NCBI RefSeq assembly: GCF_013378445.1
Contig: NZ_JABXYK010000007.1
Span: 62,001 to 126,000, forward strand
Length of the DNA stretch: 64,000 bases
Origin: Mycoplana rhizolycopersici
Lineage (GTDB): Bacteria > Pseudomonadota > Alphaproteobacteria > Rhizobiales > Rhizobiaceae
Direction: 5' to 3'
Shown here: one piece after another, positions 37,198 through 49,005 of the stretch
Layout of the letters: each line of letters starts with the position of its first letter
Position numbering within the stretch: the first letter of the stretch is position 1
Position numbers and translations under genes: made by a program
Notes under the pieces: model-generated
What the model saw: the letters and a program-made list of their open reading frames with translations, nothing else
Databases searched by the model: none
What the model was told of the DNA's origin: nothing

Positions 37198-37502
37198 CAG
37201 CCTCCTGTCGATAGATGTTTCGAGGGTGTCGGGCGATCGGCGAAGCGTTTCAGCCACGGCGCGCAATGGAACAGGCTCATCAGGAGATACATGAACGTCA
37301 TGCCGCTCCAGGATCCCCACCCTGATGCCGAAGAGCACAGCATTCCGGCTGCGCCGGTGTCCGGGCTCACCGCAGATACCAGCGCCATCAGCGCGAAGAC
37401 CGGTGCCGCTGCCAGTGCCAGCCCGCAGGCGAGAGTGCCGGCTGCGGAAGTCTGGCGGCTTCTGCATTCGTCTTGATGTCCGGTGCTTATCCATTGCGTC
37501 AT
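37197..37502 (-). CDS. Small hypothetical membrane protein coupled to DUF899
   Basis: 101 residues with hydrophobic segments at about 23-42 and 68-82 and a charged C-terminal tail. No family recognised. The stop codon overlaps the DUF899 start. Possible membrane partner of the thioredoxin-like protein. Confidence 0.65.
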   Translation of the reverse strand: MTQWISTGHQDECRSRQTSAAGTLACGLALAAAPVFALMALVSAVSPDTGAAGMLCSSASGWGSWSGMTFMYLLMSLFHCAPWLKRFADRPTPSKHLSTGG

Positions 37503-37608
37503 TTTCGGCTATCCATTTTGCCAACGATGCTTCCGGCGATTGCCCGCCCCCTAAAGGCTTAGCGTCGGTCGGGCCTGCGGTGGGAGTTACAAGTCTGGCG
37601 GGATTTCG

Positions 37609-38829
37609 ATGGACTCGCTGATCACGGCTGCAGCAAGGGCGCTTGCCGCGGGCGATCCGCTTTCGGCCCTGAAGCGGGTGGCGCTGCGCGACGATGCGCC
37701 GGCACTCGCCTTGCGCGGTATCGCGATGGCGCAACTCGGCGACTTCGTGCGCGCCCGCGCCCTTTTGAAAAGCGCTGCCCGCGCCTTCGGTTCGCGCGAA
37801 GCCGTCGCAAGGGCGCGATGCGTCGTCGCCCAGTCGGAGATCGCGCTGGTCTCGCGCGACCTCGGCTGGCCGCAAGCAGCACTCGCCGCTGCACGCGCGA
37901 CGCTCGAGGCGCATGGCGACCCGGTGAATGCCGCCCATGCCCGTATCCTGCAGGTTCGCCGCCTGCTTCTCGTGGGCCGGCTCGACGAGGCCGAGCGGGC
38001 GCTGGACGGCCTGGAGCCTGCCTTGCTGCCGCCGGCGACCCGGGCAGCCTGCGCGCTCGTGACGGCGGGCATCATGGTGCGGCGCCTGCGGACGCGTGCG
38101 GCCGCCGCTTCATTCGAGGAGGCGAGGCTTGCCGCGCGCGCGGCCGGCATTCCGGCGCTGTCGGCGGAGATCGACAATGCCGCCCGCATCCTGCACGCAC
38201 CTGCGGCCCGCCTCATCAGCCTCGGCACGGAGCGCCTGCTGCAGCTCCGGGACGTGGAGGCGCAGTTCGCCTCGGGGGCGCTGGTCGTCGATGCCTGCAG
38301 GCATGTCGTCCGCCGGGGTGGCGCGCTCGTCTCGCTTGCAAGCCGTCCGGTCCTCTTTTCGCTTGCGCGCGCCCTGGCCGAAGCCTGGCCCAACGATGAG
38401 AGGCGCAGCCTTCTGATCGCGCGTGCCTTCCGCGGAAAGCATGCCGACGAATCCCATCGCGCCCGGTTGCGGGTGGAGATCGGCCGCCTGCGGGCGGAGT
38501 TGAAGGGCCTTGCTGAGGTGAGGGCGACGAAGCACGGCTTCGCCTTGACGCCCTCGGGCAAGGAGGGCGTCGTCGTCATTGCCCCGCCACAGGAGGACAG
38601 ATTTTCGGCCGTGCTCGCCTTGCTTGCCGATGGCGAGGCCTGGTCCAGTTCCGCGCTTTCGATCGCGCTCGGGGCGAGCCCGCGCACCGTTCAGCGCGCA
38701 CTGGAGCATCTGGAACGAAGCGGCAAGGTGCAGTTTTTCGGCAAGGGCAGGGCACGGCGCTGGCTGACAGCGCCCGTCGCCGGCTTCCCGACAGTCTTGT
38801 TACTCCCCGGTCCGCTCCCGGGCGGCTAG
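37609..38829 (+). CDS. Transcriptional regulator with helical repeats and two winged-helix regions
   Basis: 406 residues. Residues about 1-200 are Ala/Leu/Arg-rich helical repeats resembling TPR. At about 243-305 lies an OmpR-type winged-helix pattern (SRPVLFSLARALAEAW, then SHRARLRVEIGRLRAEL and ATKHGFAL). A second winged helix is at about 325-385 (WSSSALSIALGASPRTVQRALEHLERSGKV). The C-terminus is short and hydrophobic. It lies 64 nt before the beta-propeller gene on the same strand. I do not know a characterised homologue. Confidence 0.75.
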   Translation: MDSLITAAARALAAGDPLSALKRVALRDDAPALALRGIAMAQLGDFVRARALLKSAARAFGSREAVARARCVVAQSEIALVSRDLGWPQAALAAARATLEAHGDPVNAAHARILQVRRLLLVGRLDEAERALDGLEPALLPPATRAACALVTAGIMVRRLRTRAAAASFEEARLAARAAGIPALSAEIDNAARILHAPAARLISLGTERLLQLRDVEAQFASGALVVDACRHVVRRGGALVSLASRPVLFSLARALAEAWPNDERRSLLIARAFRGKHADESHRARLRVEIGRLRAELKGLAEVRATKHGFALTPSGKEGVVVIAPPQEDRFSAVLALLADGEAWSSSALSIALGASPRTVQRALEHLERSGKVQFFGKGRARRWLTAPVAGFPTVLLLPGPLPGG

Positions 38830-38893
38830 GCTTGAAGCGTCGAACATCAACCCTTCGGCATGACGGTGTCATGCCTGACGAAAGGAGCAGGAC

Positions 38894-39541
38894 ATGAAGC
38901 GTTCACAAGCGGAAATCCTCAGGGAATACGGCCCCTTCCCAGGTAATGACGTCGCGGGCGTAACCTTTGACGGCCGCAACGTCTGGTTTGCGGCCGGTGA
39001 GAGCCTCAACGCGCTCGATCCGGAAAGCGGCGCCACGGTTCAGAGCATAGAGGTTGCGGCCCATGCCGGGACCGCCTTCGACGGCAAGCACCTGTATCAG
39101 ATCGGCGAAGACGTGATCCGCAAGATCGAACCGGCGACCGGCAAGGTGCTGGCGACGATCCCCGCGCCCGGAAACGGTGGCGATTCCGGCCTTGCCTGGG
39201 CCGAGGGCACGCTCTGGGTCGGGCAGCATCGCGAGCGGAAGATCCACGAGATCGATCCGGAGACCGGCAAGATCCTGCGCACCATCCAGTCGGATCGCAT
39301 GGTCACCGGCGTGACGTGGTGCGACGGCGAGCTGTGGCACGGCACATGGGAGGGCGGCGAAAGCGACGTGCGGCGGATCGATCCCGACACCGGCGCGGTG
39401 CTGGAGCGGCTGGACATGCCGGCTGACACGGGCGTATCCGGGCTGGAAGCCGATGGCCGCGACCGCTTCTACTGCGGCGGCGGGCCAAGCGGCAGGATCC
39501 GCGCCATCCGCCGCCCCGGCCGGCAGGCGCAAGCCGGCTGA
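38894..39541 (+). CDS. Cytoplasmic beta-propeller protein (YncE / glutamine-cyclotransferase-like)
   Basis: 215 residues of four to five repeated blades, each with a D-x-x-T/S-G-K/A motif (for example LNALDPESGATVQSIE, IRKIEPATGKVLATI, IHEIDPETGKILRTI, VRRIDPDTGAVLERL). No signal peptide. Enzyme activity cannot be assigned; resembles small Vgb/YncE-type propellers. AAAGGAG precedes the ATG. Probably under control of the regulator gene just upstream. Confidence 0.8.
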   Translation: MKRSQAEILREYGPFPGNDVAGVTFDGRNVWFAAGESLNALDPESGATVQSIEVAAHAGTAFDGKHLYQIGEDVIRKIEPATGKVLATIPAPGNGGDSGLAWAEGTLWVGQHRERKIHEIDPETGKILRTIQSDRMVTGVTWCDGELWHGTWEGGESDVRRIDPDTGAVLERLDMPADTGVSGLEADGRDRFYCGGGPSGRIRAIRRPGRQAQAG

Positions 39542-39921
39542 GTGGCGGAACACTCTGCGGGACAGTGTGCGGGCCGGCGCGGTTTTCGCGCCGGCTGCGC
39601 TACCAATGGTTCTTGATGGTCTGCTTGCAGAATTTCCGAGCGGCGCACTGCCAAATCAAAATGCCATTCGCATTTTCCGCGATATCGGAACCGGAACGGT
39701 CTTGCCGTGTTCATTGGCAACGGCCAAATTCCCTTTGGCTCGCGAAGGTCATGATCCGCATGAGATCCCTATGCGGCGCTAGCGCCTTCTGACGTCCCGA
39801 CCGGAAAGACCCGTCGACAAGGCCGACAAGGTTCAGCCGGATGCGCGCAGACTGCGGAAAATTGCACGGACTGCACCGTTCGTCATAGATGAGAGCCGCT
39901 CGACTGTGGAGGAGATGCAGC
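39542..39921. other. Intergenic region
   Basis: 380 nt without a supported gene. A 9-bp G/C hairpin (GCCGGCGCG/CGCGCCGGC, 39573-39595) lies 32 nt after the propeller gene and may act as its transcript end. The rest is lower in GC and shows nothing recognisable. Confidence 0.5.
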
Positions 39922-40314
39922 ATGGACCAGTTTTCCGGGGGCTGCCTGTGTGGCAACGTTCGATTTATAGCGTCGGGGCGCCCGTATCGGGTCGGCCTCT
40001 GCCATTGCCTCGACTGCCGCAAGCATCACGGAGCCCTTTTTCACGCCTCCGCTATATTTCCGCAGGATGCCGTGACGGTTAGTGGCGAAACGAGCGACTA
40101 CGCCGGGCGATTTTTCTGTCCGCGTTGCGGGTCGCCCGTTTTCGGGCGCAGCGGCGACGAAGTCGAGGTGAATTTGGGGTCCCTGGACGCCCCCGGCCAG
40201 CTGACGCCCACCTATGAACTCTGGACCATCCGTCGCGAAACCTGGCTGCCGCCTTTTCCGATGACGAAGCAATACGACCGCGATCGTGACGCCACAAGCC
40301 GTTTCGAGGAGTAG
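39922..40314 (+). CDS. GFA-family (CENP-V/GFA) zinc protein
   Basis: 130 residues with the zinc-ligand set GGCLCGNVRF, CHCLDCRKHHG and FCPRCGSPVFG, diagnostic of the glutathione-dependent formaldehyde-activating enzyme fold. Most members have unknown substrates and the formaldehyde role is doubtful for the family as a whole. The ATG at 39922 follows GGAGATG. The following ORF begins one base after its stop. Confidence 0.92.
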   Translation: MDQFSGGCLCGNVRFIASGRPYRVGLCHCLDCRKHHGALFHASAIFPQDAVTVSGETSDYAGRFFCPRCGSPVFGRSGDEVEVNLGSLDAPGQLTPTYELWTIRRETWLPPFPMTKQYDRDRDATSRFEE

Positions 40315-40315
40315 G

Positions 40316-40756
40316 TTGCGCACGAAGGTGACCGTGACGCCCCCAGGCGGCGTGATCGTGCGCAAGGATGGTTCCAACGAGCTGTACGGTCTGATCATGG
40401 AGAGCGCCTTCATGCAGGCCTTGGAGCAATCCGAGCCGATGACGCCGAACGAAAAGATTGCTGCTACAAGGGCGGGTCAGATGCTCTATGCCGATGCCCA
40501 CATCGCCAAATGTGGCAAGGAACAGGCGATGTACATCAGTCCGGTTCGCGATGCGATCGATGGGGGTTTACATCCGACGAACCACACGGATTTCGTCGTG
40601 GCTCCCCTCGACCAGATGTTCATGTTGTGGTCGGCGATCAATCGCATTTCGCGGGCAGGTGCGGAGATTGTCCCAGCGAACTTGAAGCTGGAGAAGATGT
40701 TGGCAGTTACGTCGCCACCGGAAATCGCTTCCGAAGGGCTTCGTATCGCGCAATAA
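40316..40756 (+). CDS. Hypothetical protein
   Basis: A 146-codon ORF with a TTG start, GAGGAG ahead of it, beginning right after the GFA gene; other possible starts lie inside. The product (RTKVTVTPPGGVIVRKDG at the start, later NHTDFVVAPLDQMFMLWSAI) looks protein-like but matches no family I know. The end overlaps the convergent integrase remnant by about 50 nt. Codon bias is weaker than in core genes. It may be a foreign or fragmentary gene. Confidence 0.45.
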   Translation: MRTKVTVTPPGGVIVRKDGSNELYGLIMESAFMQALEQSEPMTPNEKIAATRAGQMLYADAHIAKCGKEQAMYISPVRDAIDGGLHPTNHTDFVVAPLDQMFMLWSAINRISRAGAEIVPANLKLEKMLAVTSPPEIASEGLRIAQ

Positions 40757-41114
40757 CCTCGGCGGGGCTGAGGTCGCGGTAGGCCGCTGCTTTTCCGTAG
40801 TCGAAAGGCATCCTTTCGGCGGTCTTGCGGAACGTCATGGCATCCGCGCGGCTGTAGTCGGAAAGGGGGCGGTCACCACAGATGCCCACGAATAATCGAT
40901 ATGTGGCATCTGCCTGATTGGCCATCTGCTGCCGCCAGTCGCCACGCGCCACCTGCGCTTTCGTGAAGGCTGGATAGATTGTGGAGAATATCGGCCCGGT
41001 CTGCGCTGCCGGTTCGGTTTTGGGCGACGGCGAGGCGGGCGAAGGGGTGGCGGCATCTTGTAGCCGCGGATTGTAGCAAAAAGCCTCGCTCCGCCGACGT
41101 TGGCGTGAGGTATT
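40707..41114 (-). pseudogene. Tyrosine integrase remnant (core-binding domain only)
   Basis: The frame is open from 41114 to the stop at 40707. It includes TKAQVARGDWRQQMANQADA and TYRLFVGICGDRPLSDYSRA, then DAMTFRKTAERMPFDYGK, which is the N-terminal SAM-like core-binding domain of tyrosine recombinases. The catalytic domain (R-H-R-Y) is absent. It lies directly 3' of tRNA-Gln, where such integrases normally sit after inserting into the tRNA 3' end. Probably the scar of a decayed genomic island. Confidence 0.75.
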
Positions 41115-41143
41115 CTAACGATTTCAGTGAGTTAGAAAGCGAT

Positions 41144-41217
41144 TGGCTGGGGAACCTGGATTCGAACCAAGATTAACGGAGTCAGAGTCCGCCGTTCTAC
41201 CATTGAACTATTCCCCA
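41144..41217 (-). tRNA. tRNA-Gln (anticodon CTG)
   Basis: A 74-nt cloverleaf on the minus strand. The acceptor TGGGGAA at 41217-41211 pairs with TTCCCCA, followed by the discriminator G and encoded CCA (41144-41146). The D arm contains AATGGTAG, the anticodon loop is CTCTGAC (anticodon CTG), and the T loop is TTCGAAT. CTG reads CAG glutamine codons. Confidence 0.95.
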
Positions 41218-41588
41218 ACAAGAGGCGCTGCGAAGCGGCGTCCCGTCGGTGTGCGGGGCTTATAACCAAAAGGTCGGAAGTTGCAAATAGGTTTCTTTCG
41301 ATTTTTTTGAATTATGTGGATGGCTGCGGATGGGGCGTCTGGTGGCGGTTCGTTTGCGTGGTGGGACGCCGCTCGGACGGGCAGGCCCGGCTGCTTCGCA
41401 CCCTGGTACCGTGCGTAGCCTGACAATGTGATCTGCGCCCATGCCGACGGTTGTCGAATGCGTGTCGAACGTTGTCGAACAAAGCAATTGTCGAAAACGA
41501 CGGTCGCTGGTAAGGTCGCGGCAACGAAAAATCGAGAAAGCGCCTGCTGCAGCCGGAAACGGAATTGCGCGGCGCGATAGGCAGACAC
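41218..41588. other. Intergenic region between tRNA-Gln and ppx
   Basis: 371 nt. It holds the tRNA promoter (41259-41286) and an A/T-rich stretch around 41295-41320. A few short ORFs lack coding character. A ppx promoter is presumably near 41440-41560 but no convincing motif was found. Confidence 0.5.
41259..41286 (-). promoter_or_regulatory. Promoter of tRNA-Gln
   Basis: On the minus strand, TTGCAA (41286-41281), a 16-nt spacer and TATAAG (41264-41259) resemble a sigma-70 promoter. Expected start near 41252 gives a leader of about 35 nt before the tRNA. Confidence 0.6.
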
Positions 41589-43196
41589 GTGAGCGACCCC
41601 GAACACGGCGCAAAGCCGTCCGTATCCGGGGGGCAGGGCACGGGCGGACCGGCAGGACCCAAGCGGTCGCGCCGCCGCAAGGGAAAGGACAAGCGGGCCA
41701 AGGCTCCGTCTTCCGCCTCCCTTGGACCGAGCAACGAATCCGGCCGCAACGGCCCGGAGACGCGCCCCCAGCAGACCGCGCAGGCACAGCCTGTCGCCCA
41801 GGATGGCGAAGCCGTGCGCAAGCGCAAGCGTCGCCGCCGCGGCAAGGGCGGTGCGAAGCCGCAGCCTCATTCCGTTGAAAGCGATCGCGATTCGGCCGAC
41901 GCCCAGGCGCGTGCTGGGCACGTGGGCGGCAGGCAGGGCGGAGCCGGGCAGGGGGCAGCCGGCCGCAGGAAGGCGCACCACCAGCGCGGACTGCAGGGCC
42001 GCCCGATGCGGCCCGCCGAAAAGTTGCCCGCCTTCGTTTCCCCGGCGCCCAAGGCGGCGCCGGCCGCCAGTGGAACGCAGGGAGGCAAGCCCGCCGGCAG
42101 TCGCGAGGGGGCAAATCCGGGTGCTGCGCGCGGCGAGTTTCAGTTCAACGACGCGCCGCTTTATGCCGCGCTCGACCTCGGCACCAACAATTGCCGGCTG
42201 CTAATCGCCCAGCCGACGCGGCCGGGCCAGTTCCGCGTCGTCGATGCCTTTTCCCGTATCGTGCGGCTCGGCGAGGGGCTTGCCGCCAGCGGCCGCCTGT
42301 CGGACGAGGCAATGGACCGCTCGATCGAGGCGCTCAGGATCTGCGCTGCGAAATTGCGCAACCGCGATATCCGTCGCAGCCGGCTGATCGCCACCGAGGC
42401 TTGCCGCCGGGCGGAAAACGGCGAGGCTTTCCTCGCCCGCGTCAAGGCGGAGACGGGGCTGGAACTGGAGATCATCAACCGCGAGACAGAGGCAAGGCTG
42501 GCCGTTTCCGGCTGCTCCTCGCTGGTCGGGCGCGAGGCGAAGTCGGTCGTTCTGTTCGACATCGGCGGCGGCTCGTCCGAGATCGCGGTGATCCGCATCG
42601 GCGAGAACCGCTCCAACCGGCTTGCGAACCATATCACACACTGGACGTCACTGCCGGTCGGCGTCGTGACGCTGTCGGAGCGGCATGGGGGCCGCGATGT
42701 AACGCCGGAGAGCTTTGCCGGCATGGTCCGCGAAGTCGAATCCATGCTGGCCGGGTTTGACTGCCCGTCGCATGCCCACGTCGAGGCGCCGGAGGACTTC
42801 CACCTGATCGGAACCTCGGGAACGGTGACGACGCTGGCCGGCGTCCATCTCGACTTGCCGCGCTACGACAGGCGTCAGGTCGACGGCGTCTGGCTCATGG
42901 ATGCGGAAGTCAGCGCCATGCAGGCACGGCTGCTTTCCTGGGATTTCTCCACCCGTGCCGCCAACCCCTGCATCGGTCCGGACCGGGCCGACCTGGTGCT
43001 TGCCGGCTGCGCCATTCTGGAGGCGATCCGCAACCGCTGGCCCTCGACGCGCATGCGCGTCGCCGACCGCGGCCTGCGCGAAGGCCTCCTGACGGAAATG
43101 ATGGCCGATGACGGCGTGTGGCGGCGCGGCCGCAGCCGCCGGCAGAACCGCAGCGGCTTCCGCCACCCGTTCCGGCCCGAAGGACTTGAGACATGA
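41589..43196 (+). CDS. ppx: Ppx/GppA-family exopolyphosphatase with long basic N-terminal extension
   Basis: 535 residues from a GTG (a TTG at 41565 is an alternative). Residues 1 to about 185 are low-complexity and very basic ([28 protein letters not shown]). The catalytic ASKHA fold follows: [31 protein letters not shown] and [15 protein letters not shown]. Ppx/GppA enzymes hydrolyse polyphosphate or pppGpp. The basic extension could bind RNA, ribosomes or polyphosphate. The stop overlaps the rlmE start (ATGA), coupling it to an rRNA methyltransferase. Confidence 0.93.
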   Translation: MSDPEHGAKPSVSGGQGTGGPAGPKRSRRRKGKDKRAKAPSSASLGPSNESGRNGPETRPQQTAQAQPVAQDGEAVRKRKRRRRGKGGAKPQPHSVESDRDSADAQARAGHVGGRQGGAGQGAAGRRKAHHQRGLQGRPMRPAEKLPAFVSPAPKAAPAASGTQGGKPAGSREGANPGAARGEFQFNDAPLYAALDLGTNNCRLLIAQPTRPGQFRVVDAFSRIVRLGEGLAASGRLSDEAMDRSIEALRICAAKLRNRDIRRSRLIATEACRRAENGEAFLARVKAETGLELEIINRETEARLAVSGCSSLVGREAKSVVLFDIGGGSSEIAVIRIGENRSNRLANHITHWTSLPVGVVTLSERHGGRDVTPESFAGMVREVESMLAGFDCPSHAHVEAPEDFHLIGTSGTVTTLAGVHLDLPRYDRRQVDGVWLMDAEVSAMQARLLSWDFSTRAANPCIGPDRADLVLAGCAILEAIRNRWPSTRMRVADRGLREGLLTEMMADDGVWRRGRSRRQNRSGFRHPFRPEGLET

Positions 43197-43960
43197 CGAA
43201 GCCCCCAGCCGGCGGCAGCCGCACCGGAAGAAAACTCGGCCAGAAGGTCAAGAAGGGCAAGCTGAAGGCGTCGTCGCGGCGCTGGATCGAGCGGCACATC
43301 AACGATCCCTATGTGCAGCGCGCCCGCCTGGAAGGGTATCGCGCACGCGCTGCCTTCAAGCTTCTCGAAATCGACGAGAAGCACAAGATTCTCGACGGTG
43401 CCCGGCGCATCATCGACCTCGGTGCGGCACCCGGCAGCTGGTCGCAGATCGCCGCCAAGGTGACCAACTCGACGGATGCCGATCCGCGCGTGGCAGCAAT
43501 CGACTTCCTGGAAATGGATCCCTTGCCGGGCGTGCGGATCCTGCAGATGGATTTCCTCGATCCGCAGGCGCCGGAAAAGCTGAAGGAAGCGGTGGGCGGC
43601 ACGCCGAACCTGGTGATCTCGGACATGGCGGCGCCGACGACGGGTCACCGCCAGACCGATCACATCCGCACCATGCACCTGTGCGAGGTGGCGGCCCACT
43701 TCGCCATCGAGGTGCTGGCCGAAGGCGGCCATTTCCTGGCCAAGACCTTCCAGGGCGGCACGGAGCGCGACCTCCTGAACCTGCTGAAGCAGAATTTCAA
43801 GCAGGTCATCCACGTCAAGCCGGGTGCCTCGCGCGCTGAATCGGTCGAGATGTTCCTGCTTGCAAAGGGTTTCAAGGGACGCAAGGCCGTCTCCGCTGAC
43901 GGCGCCACTGATGAGGCGGCGGGCGAAGCGCCCGGCGAAGCCGCCGAGCTGGAGGCGTGA
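43193..43960 (+). CDS. rlmE: 23S rRNA (uridine-2552-2'-O)-methyltransferase
   Basis: 255 residues. SAM-binding motif [11 protein letters not shown] (about 79-89) and the catalytic K-D-K-E set: Lys in [13 protein letters not shown], Asp in [14 protein letters not shown], Lys in FLAKTFQGG, Glu in [16 protein letters not shown]. RlmE/FtsJ methylates U2552 in the large-subunit A loop. Coupled to ppx upstream; its stop overlaps the next start. Confidence 0.95.
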   Translation: MTKPPAGGSRTGRKLGQKVKKGKLKASSRRWIERHINDPYVQRARLEGYRARAAFKLLEIDEKHKILDGARRIIDLGAAPGSWSQIAAKVTNSTDADPRVAAIDFLEMDPLPGVRILQMDFLDPQAPEKLKEAVGGTPNLVISDMAAPTTGHRQTDHIRTMHLCEVAAHFAIEVLAEGGHFLAKTFQGGTERDLLNLLKQNFKQVIHVKPGASRAESVEMFLLAKGFKGRKAVSADGATDEAAGEAPGEAAELEA

Positions 43961-44343
43961 TGCTTCTCTACGTCACCGTGGGCACGAACGATCTGCAGCG
44001 CGCCGGCCGTTTCTACGACGCGGTACTGCCGCTCATCGGCTATGTCAGGCAGAAGCAGGCGGAAGGCGAGATCGGTTATGCGGCGGATGGAGACGTGCGC
44101 TGTCGCTTCTGGGTGGTCGATCCTTTCAACCGTGAGCCGGCGACGTTCGGCAACGGTGCGACGGTGGCCTTCGACGCGCCGAGCCGTGCGGCTGTCGATG
44201 CCTTTCACGCGGCAGTTGTTGCCCATGGCGGAACCGACGAGGGGGCGCCGGGGATAAGGCCGTTCCATCCCAACTTCTACGCCGCCTTCGTTCGCGATCT
44301 CGACGGCAACAAGCTGTCTGCCGTCTGCGAGCGGCCCGAGTAG
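43960..44343 (+). CDS. VOC-family (glyoxalase-like) protein
   Basis: 127 residues, start overlapping the rlmE stop (TGATG). Paired beta-alpha-beta-beta-beta modules of the vicinal-oxygen-chelate fold: VTVGTNDLQRAGRFYDAVL at the start and FVRDLDGNKLSAVCE at the end with the usual metal-ligand Glu near the C-terminus. Substrate unknown; many such small proteins are lactoylglutathione-lyase-like. Confidence 0.88.
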   Translation: MLLYVTVGTNDLQRAGRFYDAVLPLIGYVRQKQAEGEIGYAADGDVRCRFWVVDPFNREPATFGNGATVAFDAPSRAAVDAFHAAVVAHGGTDEGAPGIRPFHPNFYAAFVRDLDGNKLSAVCERPE

Positions 44344-44375
44344 CGCAAGTTCCGGCAGCGACAGGCCCGGCCGCG

Positions 44376-45785
44376 CTATTTGACGGCGGTGACTTCCTCT
44401 TCCTTCTGCATCAGCCGGTGTCCGGATACCGAGGCGCCGGCGCTCTTGGCCATTGTCAGGAAGGGCACGACCGCCGCAAGCGTCAGCACCGAAATGATGA
44501 CGAAGGCGAGGTGGAAGTCCTCAAGGCTCAGCGGCGTCCCGGACATTGTCGTCTCGATCTCCAGGATGGTGCCGGCCACGGCGACGCCCAGCGCCAGGCT
44601 CATCTGCTGCAGCACCGCACTCATCGAGGTTGCCTTGCTGGCGTCCCTGTCGGCGATGTCGGCGAAGGACAGCGCGTTGACGCTGGTGAAGAAGAACGAA
44701 CGGACGAAGCCGGCGGCAAGCAGGACGAGCGAGATGATCCACACCGGCGTCTGCGGCGTGAACAGCGCGTTGACGGCGGTGAAGGCCGCGCCGCTGAGGC
44801 TGGCGATGATCAGCGTGGTGCGGAAGCCGGCAAGCGAGAGCACGCGCTTGGCGATGAACTTCGTCGTGATCGCACCGATCGCACCGGTGAAGGTGACCAT
44901 GCCCGATTGGAAGGGCGAAAGCCCAAAGCCCACCTGCAGCATCAACGGCATGAGGAAGGGGATGGCGCCGATCGAGATGCGAAAGAGCGTCCCGCCGATG
45001 GCCGCCGCCCTGAAGGCGCTGTCGTGGAAGAGCTTCAGGTCGAGCAGCGGCGAGGGATGCCTTTTCGCGTGCCGCACGTAGAGCCAGCCGGCCAAAAGCC
45101 CTGACAGCGTCGACACCAGGCCAACGGCGGGCGGCAGGGCGGGCAGGCTTATGACGGAGAGGCCGAACATCGTGCCGCCTGCGGCGATCGCACCGAGCAC
45201 GAAACCCTTCAGGTCCAGCGGCCCGGGTGGCGCGGAATGGATGTCGGGCAGATAGATCCCCGACAGAACATAACCGAGGATGCCGACCGGAACATTGATC
45301 AGGAAGATCCAGTGCCAGGTGAAATAGGTGGTGATGAAGCCGCCGAGCGGCGGGCCTGCGAGCGGCCCGACAAGGGCGGGTATCGTCAGCATGGCCATGG
45401 CCGATACGAGCTCGCTGCGCGAAGTGCTGCGCACGAGCACGAGGCGGGCGACCGGTGTCATCATCGCCCCGCCCATGCCCTGGATGAAGCGGGCGACGAC
45501 GAAGAAGACGAGGCCGTCGGCAACTGCGCAGAGGATCGACCCGAAGATGAAGACGAGGATCGCCAGCCGGAAGACGCGCTTTGCCCCGAACCGGTCCGCC
45601 ATCCAGCCGGACAGCGGGATGAAGATCGCAAGCGACACCATGTAGGCCGTCAACGCGAGCTTCAGCGTGATCGGCCCGACATTGAGGTCTTGGGCGATCG
45701 CGGGCAACGACGTGGCTATCACGGTGGAATCCATCTGCTCCATGAAGAGCGCGACGGCAAGGATCAGGGGAACAATACGATTCAT
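44376..45785 (-). CDS. MFS multidrug exporter, DHA2 (EmrB/MdtD) family
   Basis: 469 residues, about 14 membrane helices. Motif D1 LDSTVI-type MEQMDSTVIATSLPAIAQDL at about 16-35, motif A GWMADRFGAKRVF (about 60-72), motif C GPLAGPPLGGFI. A proton-driven drug or metabolite exporter. It is divergent from the MBL-fold gene, with a palindrome between them. Confidence 0.93.
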   Translation of the reverse strand: MNRIVPLILAVALFMEQMDSTVIATSLPAIAQDLNVGPITLKLALTAYMVSLAIFIPLSGWMADRFGAKRVFRLAILVFIFGSILCAVADGLVFFVVARFIQGMGGAMMTPVARLVLVRSTSRSELVSAMAMLTIPALVGPLAGPPLGGFITTYFTWHWIFLINVPVGILGYVLSGIYLPDIHSAPPGPLDLKGFVLGAIAAGGTMFGLSVISLPALPPAVGLVSTLSGLLAGWLYVRHAKRHPSPLLDLKLFHDSAFRAAAIGGTLFRISIGAIPFLMPLMLQVGFGLSPFQSGMVTFTGAIGAITTKFIAKRVLSLAGFRTTLIIASLSGAAFTAVNALFTPQTPVWIISLVLLAAGFVRSFFFTSVNALSFADIADRDASKATSMSAVLQQMSLALGVAVAGTILEIETTMSGTPLSLEDFHLAFVIISVLTLAAVVPFLTMAKSAGASVSGHRLMQKEEEVTAVK

Positions 45786-45930
45786 GGTGACGAACGCGGA
45801 CGGGTCGGCAGGAGCGCCGGAGGACTGGACGTGAACGGGCTATGCCCGGTTTCGTTCCGGCCTGCCGCTTGTGCGCCTGCGGCCGGGATCTGTCAAACCC
45901 GCCAGGGATACGCGTTCTCACAAACCCGTG

Positions 45931-45946
45931 ATGCCAAAGGTGGCAT
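45931..45946. promoter_or_regulatory. Palindrome between divergent MFS and MBL-fold genes
   Basis: ATGCCA-AAGG-TGGCAT is a perfect 6-bp inverted repeat, with further imperfect symmetry outside. It is about 110 nt before the MBL start and 145 nt before the MFS start, in a place suited to a regulator acting on both. Confidence 0.4.
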
Positions 45947-46054
45947 TCGTGACCTCCCTTCAACCTGCAGACATGCCATCTTTGCGAGCCGTTGGCGCAT
46001 TTTCGGCGCCGCGACCACAGTTCTGTGTTCACTCTTGCGGGAGGTGCCGCGACC

Positions 46055-48731
<2,677 letters not shown>

Positions 48732-48767
48732 TCGCCAGGTCCTGTCCCTGAAAGCCAAACCTTCCGC

Positions 48768-48800
48768 ACGGCGGCCGTCGATCTGATCGACGGCCGCCGT
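48768..48800 (+). terminator. Long hairpin after guaB
   Basis: ACGGCGGCCGTCGAT (48768-48782) and its exact reverse complement (48786-48800) form a 15-bp stem with a 3-nt loop. No T-run follows, so termination may depend on other factors. Confidence 0.55.
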
Positions 48801-48829
48801 CGCACATCTGCGACAGGCACAGCATCCCC

Positions 48830-48843
48830 TTGACCTCGGTCAA
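48830..48843. promoter_or_regulatory. FNR/FixK-type operator upstream of adhP (consensus)
   Basis: TTGACCTCGGTCAA matches TTGAY-N4-RTCAA fully. It lies 163 nt before the alcohol dehydrogenase ATG; a start site near 48878 would give a leader of about 128 nt. Supports low-oxygen control of the gene. Confidence 0.7.
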
Positions 48844-49005
48844 CTTCCCATCGCTCGACATCGCCCATAGTGTTCACAGGCCCGCCGCAAGGATCGGCGG
48901 CGCCACCGGCAGGCGGACGACACCCGGTCGATCCGCTGCACGAACGAGGCGGCCTGCATGCCGGACGTATCAGGCAGGCGCGTACGCTTAAGGGAGCAGA
49001 GAGCC

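Noticed and set aside
39573-39595. Hairpin after the propeller gene as a full terminator
   Set aside because: Nine-bp stem but no T-run; recorded only as part of the intergenic region.
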